Assembly: GCF_900636535.1 (NCBI RefSeq)
Contig: NZ_LR134289.1
Span: 1,488,001 to 1,552,000, forward strand
Direction of reading: 5' to 3'
Source of the DNA: Chryseobacterium gleum
Lineage (GTDB): Bacteria; Bacteroidota; Bacteroidia; Flavobacteriales; Weeksellaceae
Length of the DNA: 64,000 nucleotides
Shown: in pieces, positions 45,781 to 54,804 of the stretch
How the letters are laid out: each line of letters opens with the position of its first letter
Numbering within the stretch: position 1 is the first letter of the stretch
Program-made: the position numbers and the translations under genes
Notes under the pieces: model-generated
Databases searched by the model: none
What the model was told of the DNA's origin: nothing
What the model saw: the letters and a program-made list of their open reading frames with translations, nothing else

Positions 45781-46586
45781 TGAATACAGAAAAAACCGCA
45801 GTTCATTTTACAGATAATTACCTGCTCAATCCTACCAATCCGATTTCGATAAACCTTATCGGAGCAGGTGGTACAGGCTCAAAAGTATTGACTGCTTTAA
45901 TGGAAATAAACGAAAGTTTGATTGCGTTGGGACACGCAGGGTTACAAGTCCGCCTTTGGGACGATGATGTTATCACGAGTGCCAATTTGGGCAGACAACG
46001 ATTTGCAGAAAGTGAAACAGGATTATATAAATCCGTTGCTTTAATCAATCGTTGCAACCGTTGGGCAGGTACGAATTGGAAAGCCGAAACGGTAAAATTT
46101 GAAAAGGACAATTTTGGCAGACCACCCGAAAAAGCAAGGGCAATCATTACCATTACTTGTATGGACAATGTACAGGCGAGGTTTGGCGTTGCTGAAATTC
46201 TTAAAGAAATAAGTTACCGCAGACACTACCAAGATGAGCCAAAATATTGGTTGGATTTTGGGAACAGCCAAGATACAGGACAAGTGATATTATCCACTAT
46301 CGGAGAGATAAAGCAACCCAATTCAGAAAAATACCAAACGGTGGCAAGCCTGCCATTTGTTACCGATGAATTTGGCGAATTGCTGAAGCAATCCGAACAA
46401 GAGGACAGCACGCCAAGTTGCTCACTTGCCGAAGCATTGGAACACCAGGATTTGTTTATCAATTCCTCATTAACCCAAATGGGTTGTTCTTTGCTATGGA
46501 ACTTGTTTCGCAGGGGAATGACTGAATACAAAGGATTTTTTCACAATCTGAAAGATTTCCGCACCCACCCGATAAAAGTTGCCTAA
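45780..46586 (+). CDS. PRTRC system ThiF/E1-like protein
   Basis: 268 aa with a nucleotide loop LIGAGGTGSKV (about residues 26-36), a Asp pair LWDDDVI, and PSCSLAEAL as a likely catalytic Cys. E1-like enzymes adenylate a ubiquitin-like protein; partner is presumably PRTRC C. A JAB/Mov34 peptidase (PRTRC A) and ParB are not seen downstream; the system looks incomplete or simplified. A GTG start at 45777 is possible. Confidence 0.85.
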   Translation: MNTEKTAVHFTDNYLLNPTNPISINLIGAGGTGSKVLTALMEINESLIALGHAGLQVRLWDDDVITSANLGRQRFAESETGLYKSVALINRCNRWAGTNWKAETVKFEKDNFGRPPEKARAIITITCMDNVQARFGVAEILKEISYRRHYQDEPKYWLDFGNSQDTGQVILSTIGEIKQPNSEKYQTVASLPFVTDEFGELLKQSEQEDSTPSCSLAEALEHQDLFINSSLTQMGCSLLWNLFRRGMTEYKGFFHNLKDFRTHPIKVA

Positions 46587-46588
46587 AA

Positions 46589-46680
46589 GCCGAAATCGGC
46601 GGGCAAAAATGCAATTCCTTCCTACGGTCGGAAACGCATTTTTGCGGTTTAAAGCGGATGCAATCACTTTGCAAAAATGC
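46589..46680. repeat. Cluster of inverted repeats with GCAAAAATGC 10-mer x3
   Basis: GCCGAAATCGGC at 46589-46600, then GCAAAAATGC at 46603-46612, its reverse complement at 46636-46645, and GCAAAAATGC again at 46671-46680. The second pair makes a long hairpin. It follows directly after the PRTRC operon; it could be oriT-like, an operator, or a terminator zone. The rest of 46681-46855 shows nothing. Confidence 0.6.
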
Positions 46681-46855
46681 ACCGGCCCACAATTCCCTTT
46701 CCTTACATTTTACCAAACAGGTTGCGAGTTTTTTGCGTGGGATATTCAGTATCCCATTTTTTGTATTTGGTAATGACTTCTTTTCTTTTCACACAGCGAC
46801 CAAAGAAAAGATTCTGTGTTGTAAAACAATTTTTTTTAGTTTTTTTGGTGTTAAA

Positions 46856-46886
46856 TTGTGTACAATAACTATAAATTGTACTTTTG
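46856..46886 (+). promoter_or_regulatory. Bacteroidota-type promoter (TTG-N20-TAnnTTTG)
   Basis: TTG at 46856-46858 and TACTTTTG at 46879-46886, spaced 20 bases, match the consensus. It is about 177 bases upstream of the SulP start, and 10 bases upstream of a short aborted ORF (MKRTVQISSQVTPP). Confidence 0.6.
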
Positions 46887-47062
46887 CACCACTCAATGAA
46901 AAGAACAGTACAAATATCATCCCAAGTTACTCCGCCTTGATCTTAGGCTAACTGTTATATTTCCCAATTTTAATTTATTGGCTTTTTTATCGTACCCAAA
47001 GGTTTTTTCTTTTGGTGCATCTCTTTTTTATTTACATTTTTAATATTTAAACATACTTTTTT

Positions 47063-48598
47063 ATGCAGAAAGTTATTAATCTGTTTGATTTCAAACAGAA
47101 AATTAATTACAAAAACGAAATTCTTGCGGGTCTTGCGGTGGCTATGACCATGATACCTGAGTCTTTATCCTTTGCTATTCTGGCAGGGCTTTCGCCTTTG
47201 ACAGGGCTTTATGCAGCTTTTTTAATGGGTATTGTTACTGCAATTTTGGGAGGCAGACCCGGAATGGTTTCTGGGGGAGCCGGAGCAACGGTAGTAGTAC
47301 TTATCGCATTGGCAGCATCACACGGTGTGGAATATCTTTTTGCTGCGGTTATATTAGCAGGTGTACTGCAATTTTCAGTAGGAATTTTTAAACTGGGTAA
47401 ATTTGTCCGCCTGATCCCACAACCAGTAATGTATGGTTTTTTAAACGGCCTTGCAGTAATCATTTTCATGGCACAGGTAGCTCAATTTAAAGTTGTAGAA
47501 AACGGGATAGAAGGTTGGATGCAGGGGCCGGCGCTTTATCTAATGGCTGGATTGACATTATTAACTATAGCCATCGTATTTATATTGCCAAAATTTACAA
47601 AAGCGGTTCCTGCATCTTTAGTAGCAATAATAGTTGTCTTTGGTATTGTATATTTTTTCGGCATCGATACTAAAAAAGTTATTGATATCGCCTCTGTAGG
47701 AGGCTCTTTACCTTCATTTCACATCCCTGCTATTCCTTTTACTCTGGAAACATTGAAAATTATTTTCCCTTATGCCTTGGTAATGGCAGGGGTTGGATTG
47801 ATTGAAAGTCTGTTAACGCTTAATATGGTTGATGAAATAACCGGCACAAAAGGACAATCTAACCGTGAGGCTGCCGCACAAGGTATAGCCAATATCACCA
47901 ACGGTTTCTTCGGAGGAATGGGTGGATGTGCAATGGTTGCCCAGACTTTAGTGAATGTAGGAGCTGGAGGAAGAGCCAGACTTTCTTCAATAGTTGCAGC
48001 CATAGCAATCTTATTGATCATTCTTGTTGCTGGTCCTGTAATCGAGCAAATTCCAATGGCGGCATTAGTCGGGGTGATGATGATGGTAGCTATAGGTACA
48101 TTTGAGTGGGTCAGCTTTCGAATTATTAATAAAATGCCTCGACACGATATTTTTATTGGCATGTTGGTAGCAGTTATAACCATAGTATTGCACAACTTAG
48201 CTTTAGCGGTTTTGATTGGTGTAGTCATTTCGGCTCTAGTATTTGCCTGGGAGAGTGCTAAAAGAATACGTGCAAGAAAATATGTAGATGAAGATGGTGT
48301 AAAGCATTACGAAATTTTTGGGCCGCTCTTCTTTGGTTCTACTGCCGCATTTATTGAAAAATTTGACGTACTAAATGACCCGAATGAAGTTGTAATTGAT
48401 TTTAAGGAAAGTAAAGTAGTTGATATGTCTGCTATTGAAGCTTTAAATAAAATTACGGAGAAGTATCACAAGGAAGGTAAAAAACTACATTTACGTCATT
48501 TAAGCCAAGATTGCAGGCAATTACTTAAAAATGCAGAAACAGTTATTGATGTGAATATTATTGAAGATCCTACCTACAAAGTAATGACTAATAAATAG
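47063..48598 (+). CDS. SulP family anion transporter
   Basis: 511 aa with about 10-12 membrane spans, SulP signatures (AGLAVAMTMIPESLSFAILAG; GFFGGMGGCAMVAQTLVNVGAG) and a C-terminal STAS domain (about 415-505). Transports sulfate-like anions; arsenate or sulfate exchange is a guess from the arsenic context. A hairpin terminator follows. Confidence 0.93.
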   Translation: MQKVINLFDFKQKINYKNEILAGLAVAMTMIPESLSFAILAGLSPLTGLYAAFLMGIVTAILGGRPGMVSGGAGATVVVLIALAASHGVEYLFAAVILAGVLQFSVGIFKLGKFVRLIPQPVMYGFLNGLAVIIFMAQVAQFKVVENGIEGWMQGPALYLMAGLTLLTIAIVFILPKFTKAVPASLVAIIVVFGIVYFFGIDTKKVIDIASVGGSLPSFHIPAIPFTLETLKIIFPYALVMAGVGLIESLLTLNMVDEITGTKGQSNREAAAQGIANITNGFFGGMGGCAMVAQTLVNVGAGGRARLSSIVAAIAILLIILVAGPVIEQIPMAALVGVMMMVAIGTFEWVSFRIINKMPRHDIFIGMLVAVITIVLHNLALAVLIGVVISALVFAWESAKRIRARKYVDEDGVKHYEIFGPLFFGSTAAFIEKFDVLNDPNEVVIDFKESKVVDMSAIEALNKITEKYHKEGKKLHLRHLSQDCRQLLKNAETVIDVNIIEDPTYKVMTNK

Positions 48599-48630
48599 CA
48601 TCGGAATACCCAAGTTTAATATTACAACTA

Positions 48631-48660
48631 CAGCAATAATTTTAAAAAAAATTATTGCTG
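48631..48660 (+). terminator. Terminator of the SulP gene
   Basis: A perfect 12-bp inverted repeat (48631-48642 with 48649-48660) around a 6-base A loop, 33 bases past the stop; a short TTTAAATTTA follows. Confidence 0.65.
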
Positions 48661-48671
48661 TTTAAATTTAT

Positions 48672-48689
48672 TATCGTAATATTGCGATA
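48672..48689 (+). promoter_or_regulatory. ArsR operator, site 1 (dyad)
   Basis: TATCGTAATATTGCGATA, an 18-bp dyad with one central mismatch, 21 bases before the arsR start. Related sites at 49060-49077 and 54605-54622. Confidence 0.6.
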
Positions 48690-48709
48690 TATTTATTTTT
48701 ATAAAACTG

Positions 48710-49039
48710 ATGGGTGTCACAAAAACCGAAATTTTTACAGAACAGCAGAACCATTTAGCTAGTATTTTAAAGGCACTGGCTCATCCTGCTCGTATAGCTA
48801 TACTGCAACATATCATTAAACAAAATGCCTGCATCTGTAATGATCTTGTAGAAGAATTGGGATTGGCACAAGCGACAATTTCACAACACTTGAAAGAGCT
48901 GAAAAATATTGGTATCATTAAAGGAAATATAGAAGGAACTAGTGTATGTTACTGTATTAATGAAACAGTCTGGAATGAGATTAAGAAGGAACTCAATAGC
49001 TTTTTTGTCGAGAATGTAAATAGTAAAGAATGCTGTTAA
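48710..49039 (+). CDS. arsR: ArsR/SmtB-family metalloregulator
   Basis: 109 aa winged helix. Metal-sensing Cys41-x-Cys43 in NACICNDLVEEL, HTH LAQATISQHLKEL (about 54-66), and a C-terminal ECC pair. Represses arsenic genes until As(III) binds. It heads the arsenic operon; upstream dyad is probably its own operator. Confidence 0.9.
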   Translation: MGVTKTEIFTEQQNHLASILKALAHPARIAILQHIIKQNACICNDLVEELGLAQATISQHLKELKNIGIIKGNIEGTSVCYCINETVWNEIKKELNSFFVENVNSKECC

Positions 49040-49059
49040 GCTTTTTTTTAACACCAAAT

Positions 49060-49077
49060 CATCGTAACATTGCAATA
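49060..49077 (+). promoter_or_regulatory. ArsR operator-like, site 2
   Basis: CATCGTAACATTGCAATA, 15 of 18 match to site 1, 28 bases before the DUF6428 start. Suggests an internal ArsR-controlled promoter. Confidence 0.5.
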
Positions 49078-49105
49078 TAACATTTATTGAGTTAATATCA
49101 GAAAT

Positions 49106-49579
49106 ATGAAGCTATCAAAAATTAAAGAAATCCTGCCAACATTAGTAAATGTTGGATTTCAATTAGAAAACGGAACCTTAGTTCCAGAACATTTCCACGT
49201 TACCGAAGTGGGACAAATTACTAAAAACTTTATAGACTGTGGTGGCGTAATCCGTTCGGAAAAAGTTGTAAACTTCCAATTATGGAATGCAGACGATTTC
49301 GAGCACAAATTAAAGCCAGCTAAGCTATTAAACATCATCAAGCTATCCGAAGAAAAATTGGGCATAGAAGATGCGGAAATTGAAGTGGAATACCAAAGCG
49401 AAACGATTGGTAAGTATGATTTGGATTTCAACGGAGATACATTTGTACTGAAAAATAAAACAACAGCTTGTTTGGCTCAAGATGCCTGCGGTATTCCTTC
49501 CGAAAAAGTAAAGAAAAATTTGGCAGAACTGCCTGTAAATAATGCTAATGCTTGTACTCCAGGTGGCGGATGTTGTTAA
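49106..49579 (+). CDS. DUF6428 family protein
   Basis: 157 aa: KLSKIKEILPTLVNVGFQLE, GTLVPEHFHVTEVGQITKNFID, DDFEHKLKPAKLLNIIKLSE, with a Cys-rich end (ACLAQDACGIP...CTPGGGCC). DUF6428 proteins lie in arsenic loci in Bacteroidota; the terminal Cys could bind As(III). Exact role unknown. Confidence 0.82.
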   Translation: MKLSKIKEILPTLVNVGFQLENGTLVPEHFHVTEVGQITKNFIDCGGVIRSEKVVNFQLWNADDFEHKLKPAKLLNIIKLSEEKLGIEDAEIEVEYQSETIGKYDLDFNGDTFVLKNKTTACLAQDACGIPSEKVKKNLAELPVNNANACTPGGGCC

Positions 49580-49591
49580 AATTGAATTTTT

Positions 49592-50023
49592 ATGTTTTCA
49601 AAAATCATTCATACAGATAATTCAAAGACAACAATCATAATCCGACTGATTGTTGGAGGTGTTTTTTTATCGGAGGGCATTCAAAAATTGCTGTTTCCTG
49701 CCATTCGTGGAGCGGGACGGTTTGAAAAAATTGGCTTGCCATCGCCTGAATTTTTTGGAAGTTTTGTAGGCATATTTGAAATCCTTTGCGGAGCGTTTAT
49801 TTTGCTGGGGTTGCTTACAAGGTTAGCAAGTATTCCGCTCATCATCATTATGCTGGTTGCCATTGCCACGACCAAAACATCTATTTTGGCTAGCGAGGGT
49901 ATTTGGGAATTGCTGCACGGCAGCCGTACGGATTGGGCGATGCTTTTGGGAAGTATGTTTTTGTTAATCAAAGGCGGAGGTAATTGGTCTATTGATAAAA
50001 TCGTAATGAGAAATGGAGCGTGA
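49592..50023 (+). CDS. DoxX family membrane protein
   Basis: 143 aa, four membrane spans, with LIVGGVFLSEGIQKLLFP and RFEKIGLPSPEFFGSFVGIFEILCG motifs of DoxX. It overlaps ChrA by 11 bases. Role in oxidative stress response or anion export; substrate unknown. Confidence 0.85.
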   Translation: MFSKIIHTDNSKTTIIIRLIVGGVFLSEGIQKLLFPAIRGAGRFEKIGLPSPEFFGSFVGIFEILCGAFILLGLLTRLASIPLIIIMLVAIATTKTSILASEGIWELLHGSRTDWAMLLGSMFLLIKGGGNWSIDKIVMRNGA

Positions 50024-51140
50024 TATTCAAATAAAGGAAATTGCCAAACTCTTTCTAAAGCTCGGTTTTATTGGTTTTGGAGGTCCCGCGGCTCATATTG
50101 CTATGATGCAGCAGGAGGTAGTAGTGAAAAGAAAATGGATGAGCGAACAGCATTTTTTGGATTTGTTGGGAGCTACTAATCTCATTCCTGGCCCCAACAG
50201 TACAGAAATGGCGATACACATCGGCTATGACAAAGGCGGTTGGAAAGGATTAATCTTTGCAGGGTTATGCTTTATTTTACCTGCGGTTTTCATTACCGGG
50301 ATATTTGCATGGTTGTATCAGCAATACGGACAATTGCCCGAAGTACAGCCCTTTATTTACGGTATCAAACCTGCAATCATCGCTATTATCATAGGAGCTG
50401 TTTTTCCATTAGCAAAGAAATCAGTAAAGTCCACATTCTTGGCGGTTGTAGGTATTCTTGTTTTGGTACTGTCATTATTCGGCATTAGTGAAATCTATTT
50501 GATGTTTGGAGCGGGATTGCTGGCAATGGCCTTGTATTACCTTCAGGATACAAAAAATACGCTCCAAAGTTTTATCCCGCTCGCATTCTTACAAATCGCA
50601 CAAAGCCCCTTACTGTCTGAAACAAATACCAAATTATTTTGGATATTCCTGAAAATTGGTGCTATCCTCTACGGAAGCGGTTATGTTCTTTTCGCCTTTT
50701 TAGATACGGAATTAGTTGCAACGGGCTTACTCACCCGGCAGCAATTAATGGATGCTATTGCTGTTGGACAGTTTACCCCAGGTCCTGTTTTTTCTTCAGT
50801 TACGTTTATTGGCTATCAAATCAACGGACTATCCGGAGCAGTTATTTCTACGATTGCTATTTTTCTGCCGTCGTTTATTTTAGTAGCATTGCTAAATCCC
50901 TTGATGAAAAAAATGCGCCAATCTAAAGGACTGTCCATTTTTCTCGATGCGGTCAATGTGGCATCTGTTGCAATCATAGCCGCTATTTGTCTTACAATGG
51001 GCAAAGAAACTATTACTGATTGGCGGACGATATTAATTGCAATGATAAGTGCGATCGTAGTTTTCAAATTCAAAAAAATAAATAGTGCCTTTGTGGTTAT
51101 TGGAGGAGCATTATTAGGGTATTTATTTAATCTTATCTAA
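50013..51140 (+). CDS. chrA: Chromate transporter (CHR family)
   Basis: 375 aa, two repeat halves each with LGFIGFGGPAAHIAMM-type and GQFTPGPVFSSVTFIGY motifs. Exports chromate (or related oxyanions) across the inner membrane. Start overlaps the DoxX end by 11 bases, so translation is coupled. Confidence 0.9.
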   Translation: MERDIQIKEIAKLFLKLGFIGFGGPAAHIAMMQQEVVVKRKWMSEQHFLDLLGATNLIPGPNSTEMAIHIGYDKGGWKGLIFAGLCFILPAVFITGIFAWLYQQYGQLPEVQPFIYGIKPAIIAIIIGAVFPLAKKSVKSTFLAVVGILVLVLSLFGISEIYLMFGAGLLAMALYYLQDTKNTLQSFIPLAFLQIAQSPLLSETNTKLFWIFLKIGAILYGSGYVLFAFLDTELVATGLLTRQQLMDAIAVGQFTPGPVFSSVTFIGYQINGLSGAVISTIAIFLPSFILVALLNPLMKKMRQSKGLSIFLDAVNVASVAIIAAICLTMGKETITDWRTILIAMISAIVVFKFKKINSAFVVIGGALLGYLFNLI

Positions 51141-51183
51141 AGTTATCTTAAACAAAATATTTAAACAATAAAAATTAGACAAA

Positions 51184-51957
51184 ATGAAAATAGCATTATT
51201 CAGTGATATTCACGCCAATTTACCTGCATTAGAAGCATTTTTTGAAGATGTTGAAAAAAGAAAACCAGACAGTATTTATTGTTTGGGCGATTTGGTGGGC
51301 TATAATATTTGGCCAAACGAAGTGGTAAACGAAATCCGTAAAAGGAGAATACCAACCATTGCCGGAAATTACGATTTTGGCATTGGCAGAATGAGCAACG
51401 AATGCGGTTGTGCCTACAAAACAGACAGTGAAAAAGATAACGGAAATATTTCTATTTCATTCACAAATTCTTTGATGAAAGATGAAGAAAGAGCGTATTT
51501 GCGTACACTTCCAGCCCATATCAAAGTAGAATTTCAACTGAATGAAGATAAATTGAATTTGCTTTTGGTACACGGAAGTCCGAGAAAAATAAACGAATAT
51601 CTTTTTGAAGACCGTGAGGAAAAAAGTATGCTTCGCATTATGGAGCAAGCCGATGCAGACATTATGTGCTTCGGACACACACACAAACCTTATCACAGAG
51701 TTTTAAATTCGGGTATTGACGGTCAAAATCATTTCAGACACGCCATTAATATCGGTTCGGTTGGTAAACCGAAGGACAGCGATGTAAGAGGCGGTTATGT
51801 AATGTTTACGATTAATGAAAACAGTTCTGTGTTGGACAAAGATAGTATCAGTGTAGAATTTATACGCTTTGATTATGATATTGAAAGGGCTGCAAAAGCA
51901 GTTGAAGAAAGCATTTTACCAAACGAATACGCAGAAAATTTAAGAAGAGGTTACTAA
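51184..51957 (+). CDS. Calcineurin-like metallophosphoesterase
   Basis: 257 aa with the five metal motifs: SDIHANLPALEAF (Asp8-x-His10), GDLVGYNIWP, GNYDFG (Tyr replaces the usual His), VHGSPR, FGHTHKPY. Members with the GNHD to GNYD change can still be active. 44 bases after ChrA and 16 before GcvH. Substrate unknown. Confidence 0.85.
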   Translation: MKIALFSDIHANLPALEAFFEDVEKRKPDSIYCLGDLVGYNIWPNEVVNEIRKRRIPTIAGNYDFGIGRMSNECGCAYKTDSEKDNGNISISFTNSLMKDEERAYLRTLPAHIKVEFQLNEDKLNLLLVHGSPRKINEYLFEDREEKSMLRIMEQADADIMCFGHTHKPYHRVLNSGIDGQNHFRHAINIGSVGKPKDSDVRGGYVMFTINENSSVLDKDSISVEFIRFDYDIERAAKAVEESILPNEYAENLRRGY

Positions 51958-51973
51958 TCTAAAATTTATAAAA

Positions 51974-52351
51974 ATGGAATTTCCAACCGAAAGAAAGTAT
52001 TCAAAAGAACATACCTGGATAAGCATACAGGACAACACAGGTACAATAGGCATTACAGAATTTGCGCAAAGTGAATTGGGCGAAATCGTATATGCGGATT
52101 TACCAAACGTTGGATATAGTTTTCAGCAGGACGAAGTATTCGGCTCTGTTGAAGCAGTTAAAACGGTCAGTGATTTATTTATGCCTGTATCGGGTAAAAT
52201 CACTGAAACGAACGAACTACTTTTGAAAGCACCAACACTCATAAACGACCATCCTTATAAAGACGGTTGGTTGATTAAAATTGAAATAAAAGACATTACA
52301 GAATTAGAAGACTTATTGACATCAAACCAATATAAAGAACTTACAAATTAG
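51974..52351 (+). CDS. gcvH: Glycine-cleavage H-like (lipoyl carrier) protein
   Basis: 125 aa, a lipoyl-binding barrel with the lipoylation Lys63 in [13 protein letters not shown] and the GcvH start [11 protein letters not shown]. It lies inside an arsenic operon without other gcv genes, so it may be a stand-alone lipoyl carrier rather than part of glycine cleavage. Confidence 0.85.
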   Translation: MEFPTERKYSKEHTWISIQDNTGTIGITEFAQSELGEIVYADLPNVGYSFQQDEVFGSVEAVKTVSDLFMPVSGKITETNELLLKAPTLINDHPYKDGWLIKIEIKDITELEDLLTSNQYKELTN

Positions 52352-52353
52352 CA

Positions 52354-53393
52354 ATGCAACCAAAATTAAAATTCTTAGACAGATACCTTACTTTATGGAT
52401 ATTCCTTGCAATGGCAATTGGCGTGGGTTTGGGTCATTTCTTTCCCAATATTTCTAATGTTACCAACAGCTTATCTGTTGGCACTACCAATATTCCATTG
52501 GCAATAGGATTGATATTAATGATGTACCCCCCTTGGCAAAGGTTGATTATTCCTTATTGCCCAAAGCATTTAGAGATAAAAAAGTAATTGGCATATCCTT
52601 ATTGCTCAATTGGGTAATCGGCACGCTATTGATGTTTGGATTAGCGGTTTTGTTTTTACGTAACGAACCCGATTATATGACAGGCTTAATTCTTATCGGT
52701 TTGGCAAGATGTATTGCCATGGTCATCGTCTGGAGTGACTTAGCTAAAGCAAACAGAGAATATACAGCTATGTTAGTTGCATTAAACAGCATCTTCCAGA
52801 TATTTACTTACAGCTTTTTAGTTTGGTTATTCATCAACGTATTACCTGCAAAATTAGGATTAGCCAATTTCAATGTAAGCGTATCCATGAAAGATGTTAC
52901 CGAAAGCGTATTGATATATTTAGGTATTCCATTCCTAGCAGGTTTTTTAAGCCGTTACTTCCTTATAAAATCAAAAGGTATAGAATGGTATAACCGAAAA
53001 TTCGTCCCCGCAATATCGCCAATTACCTTGTACGCTTTACTGTTTACGATAGTATTAATGTTCAGCTTGAAAGGCGATAAAATATTGGAATTACCAATGG
53101 ATGTAGTAAAAGTAGCCATACCGCTAATCATCTATTTTGTGTTGATGTTTTTCGTGAGCTTCTTTATCAATAAATCTCTTAAAGTTCCTTACGACAAAAA
53201 CGCATCCATCGCATTTACAGCCACAGGAAACAATTTTGAATTAGCAATAGCCGTAGCAATATCGATTTTCGGCATTCATTCGCCACAGGCATTTGTGGGT
53301 GTTATCGGCCCACTGGTAGAAGTTCCGGTACTGATATTATTGGTAAAGGCAAGTTTATGGCTAAAGGAGAAATATTATAGTAAAAAAGACTGA
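52354..53393 (+). pseudogene. ACR3-type arsenite efflux pump, frameshifted
   Basis: The two frames, 52354-52587 and 52533-53393, join into one ACR3 protein ([70 protein letters not shown]). One base is missing in the 6-C run at 52527-52532: with seven C the protein would read through [17 protein letters not shown]. The Cys in LARCIAMV is the conserved arsenite-binding residue. May be sequencing error; if real, arsenite export is lost here. Confidence 0.85.
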
Positions 53394-53410
53394 ATTTAAA
53401 TTTCAGTCTT
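53386..53410. terminator. Hairpin between convergent ACR3 and NhaA genes
   Basis: AAGACTGAA (53386-53394) pairs with TTCAGTCTT (53402-53410), containing both stop codons. Probable bidirectional terminator. Confidence 0.65.
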
Positions 53411-54583
53411 CTTACTCTTTCTTCTACTTGATAAATTCAAAATCACATATCCTATTATACCCGCAATGAGTGATGTTATTAAAACAGATAGCTTGGCCTC
53501 TTCAATGAAAACCTGATTGTCAAATGAAAGCATAGATATAAATATGGACATTGTAAAACCTATTCCAGCTAATAATCCTAAGCCAATAATGTGAATAAAG
53601 TTACTGTTTGCAGGAAGTTGACCTATCCCTAATTTAGAGCATATCAAAGAGGTTACAACAATGCCAATGGGCTTACCAAAAATCAATCCCAGTGAAATAC
53701 CTAAACCTAAAGGGGAAGTCAGTCCTTCTATCATTTCCTGATGAATTGTAATATTTGTATTGGCGAATGCAAAAATGGGAATAATTAGAAAGTTAACAGG
53801 TTTTACAAGTGCATGTTCTAGTTTCTCTAACGGAGATTCAACTTCTGTATCATTGGTTGGCAAGGTCATCGCTACCAGTACACCTGCTATAGTGGCATGA
53901 ATGCCAGAATGATGCACAAAATACCATATAAACACTCCTGGTATTAGATATAGATAGGGATTCTTAATATTGAATCGGTTCATCAAAATCAGTACTAGTA
54001 TTCCAATTCCGGCATAGCCTAGATAGCCTAACTCAATTCCGGATGAATAGAAAATGGCAATTACTAAAATAGCTATGAGGTCATCCACTATCGCCAAAGC
54101 CGCTAAAAATATTTTTAAACTGGTTGGTACTCTTTTGTCTAACAGCGAAATTACGGCCAATGCAAAAGCAATATCGGTAGCCATGGGAATACCCCAGCCG
54201 GAAGCTGTCGGGGTTCCTGAATTAAAATATAAATAAATCAATGCGGGGACAACTGCTCCACCGATAGCAGCAAGGATAGGCAAGATTGCTTTTTTAGGAG
54301 AAGAGAGTTCTCCTTCAACAATTTCTCTCTTAATTTCCAGACCTACCAACAGAAAAAAGATTGCCATCAATCCGTCGTTGATCCACATACTTACGGAATA
54401 ATTGAGGTGTATGGCTTCATTTTCATACCCCAGCTTTGTGTCCAATAAATTTTGTAGCGGAACGGCCATTGATGTATTTGCCACTATCATTGAAATCACT
54501 ACGCATAAAAAAAGGAGGAAACCTCCAAAATTACTTGATTGAACAAAGTCTTTGAAAATATTTAGATTGATCTTATCCTTCAT
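53396..54583 (-). CDS. nhaA: Na+/H+ antiporter NhaA
   Basis: 395 aa with twelve spans. NhaA motifs include FFLLVGLEIKREIVEGEL, SGWGIPMATDIAFALAVI and LAALAIVDDLIAILVIA (the conserved Asp pair). Exchanges sodium for protons. It opposes the arsenic operon; an ArsR-like site upstream suggests co-regulation. Confidence 0.93.
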   Translation of the reverse strand: MKDKINLNIFKDFVQSSNFGGFLLFLCVVISMIVANTSMAVPLQNLLDTKLGYENEAIHLNYSVSMWINDGLMAIFFLLVGLEIKREIVEGELSSPKKAILPILAAIGGAVVPALIYLYFNSGTPTASGWGIPMATDIAFALAVISLLDKRVPTSLKIFLAALAIVDDLIAILVIAIFYSSGIELGYLGYAGIGILVLILMNRFNIKNPYLYLIPGVFIWYFVHHSGIHATIAGVLVAMTLPTNDTEVESPLEKLEHALVKPVNFLIIPIFAFANTNITIHQEMIEGLTSPLGLGISLGLIFGKPIGIVVTSLICSKLGIGQLPANSNFIHIIGLGLLAGIGFTMSIFISMLSFDNQVFIEEAKLSVLITSLIAGIIGYVILNLSSRRKSKKTEI

Positions 54584-54604
54584 GTTTTAAATGTAAAAGT
54601 TAAA

Positions 54605-54622
54605 TATCGCAATTTACCAATA
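54605..54622 (-). promoter_or_regulatory. ArsR operator-like, site 3
   Basis: TATCGCAATTTACCAATA; 13 of 18 match to the reverse of site 1. It is 22 bases before the NhaA start. Confidence 0.45.
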
Positions 54623-54804
54623 TTAACTTACTCTGCCTCATAGATGGGTTCTAAATCTATGAAATAAGCTTAATTTGGGTAATAAATCCGTGTCACTTTG
54701 TAGTGAAGATCTATTAAAATTATGCATGTAAAATCCTGACATAATAGCTAGTAAGCTAATACACTTTAAAATTGTAAGGAACTGTGTTGGGGCTATTTCC
54801 TTAA

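Noticed and set aside
46896..46944. Short ORF MKRTVQISSQVTPP after the promoter
   Set aside because: Only 14 codons; could be a leader peptide or a truncated gene, no evidence either way.
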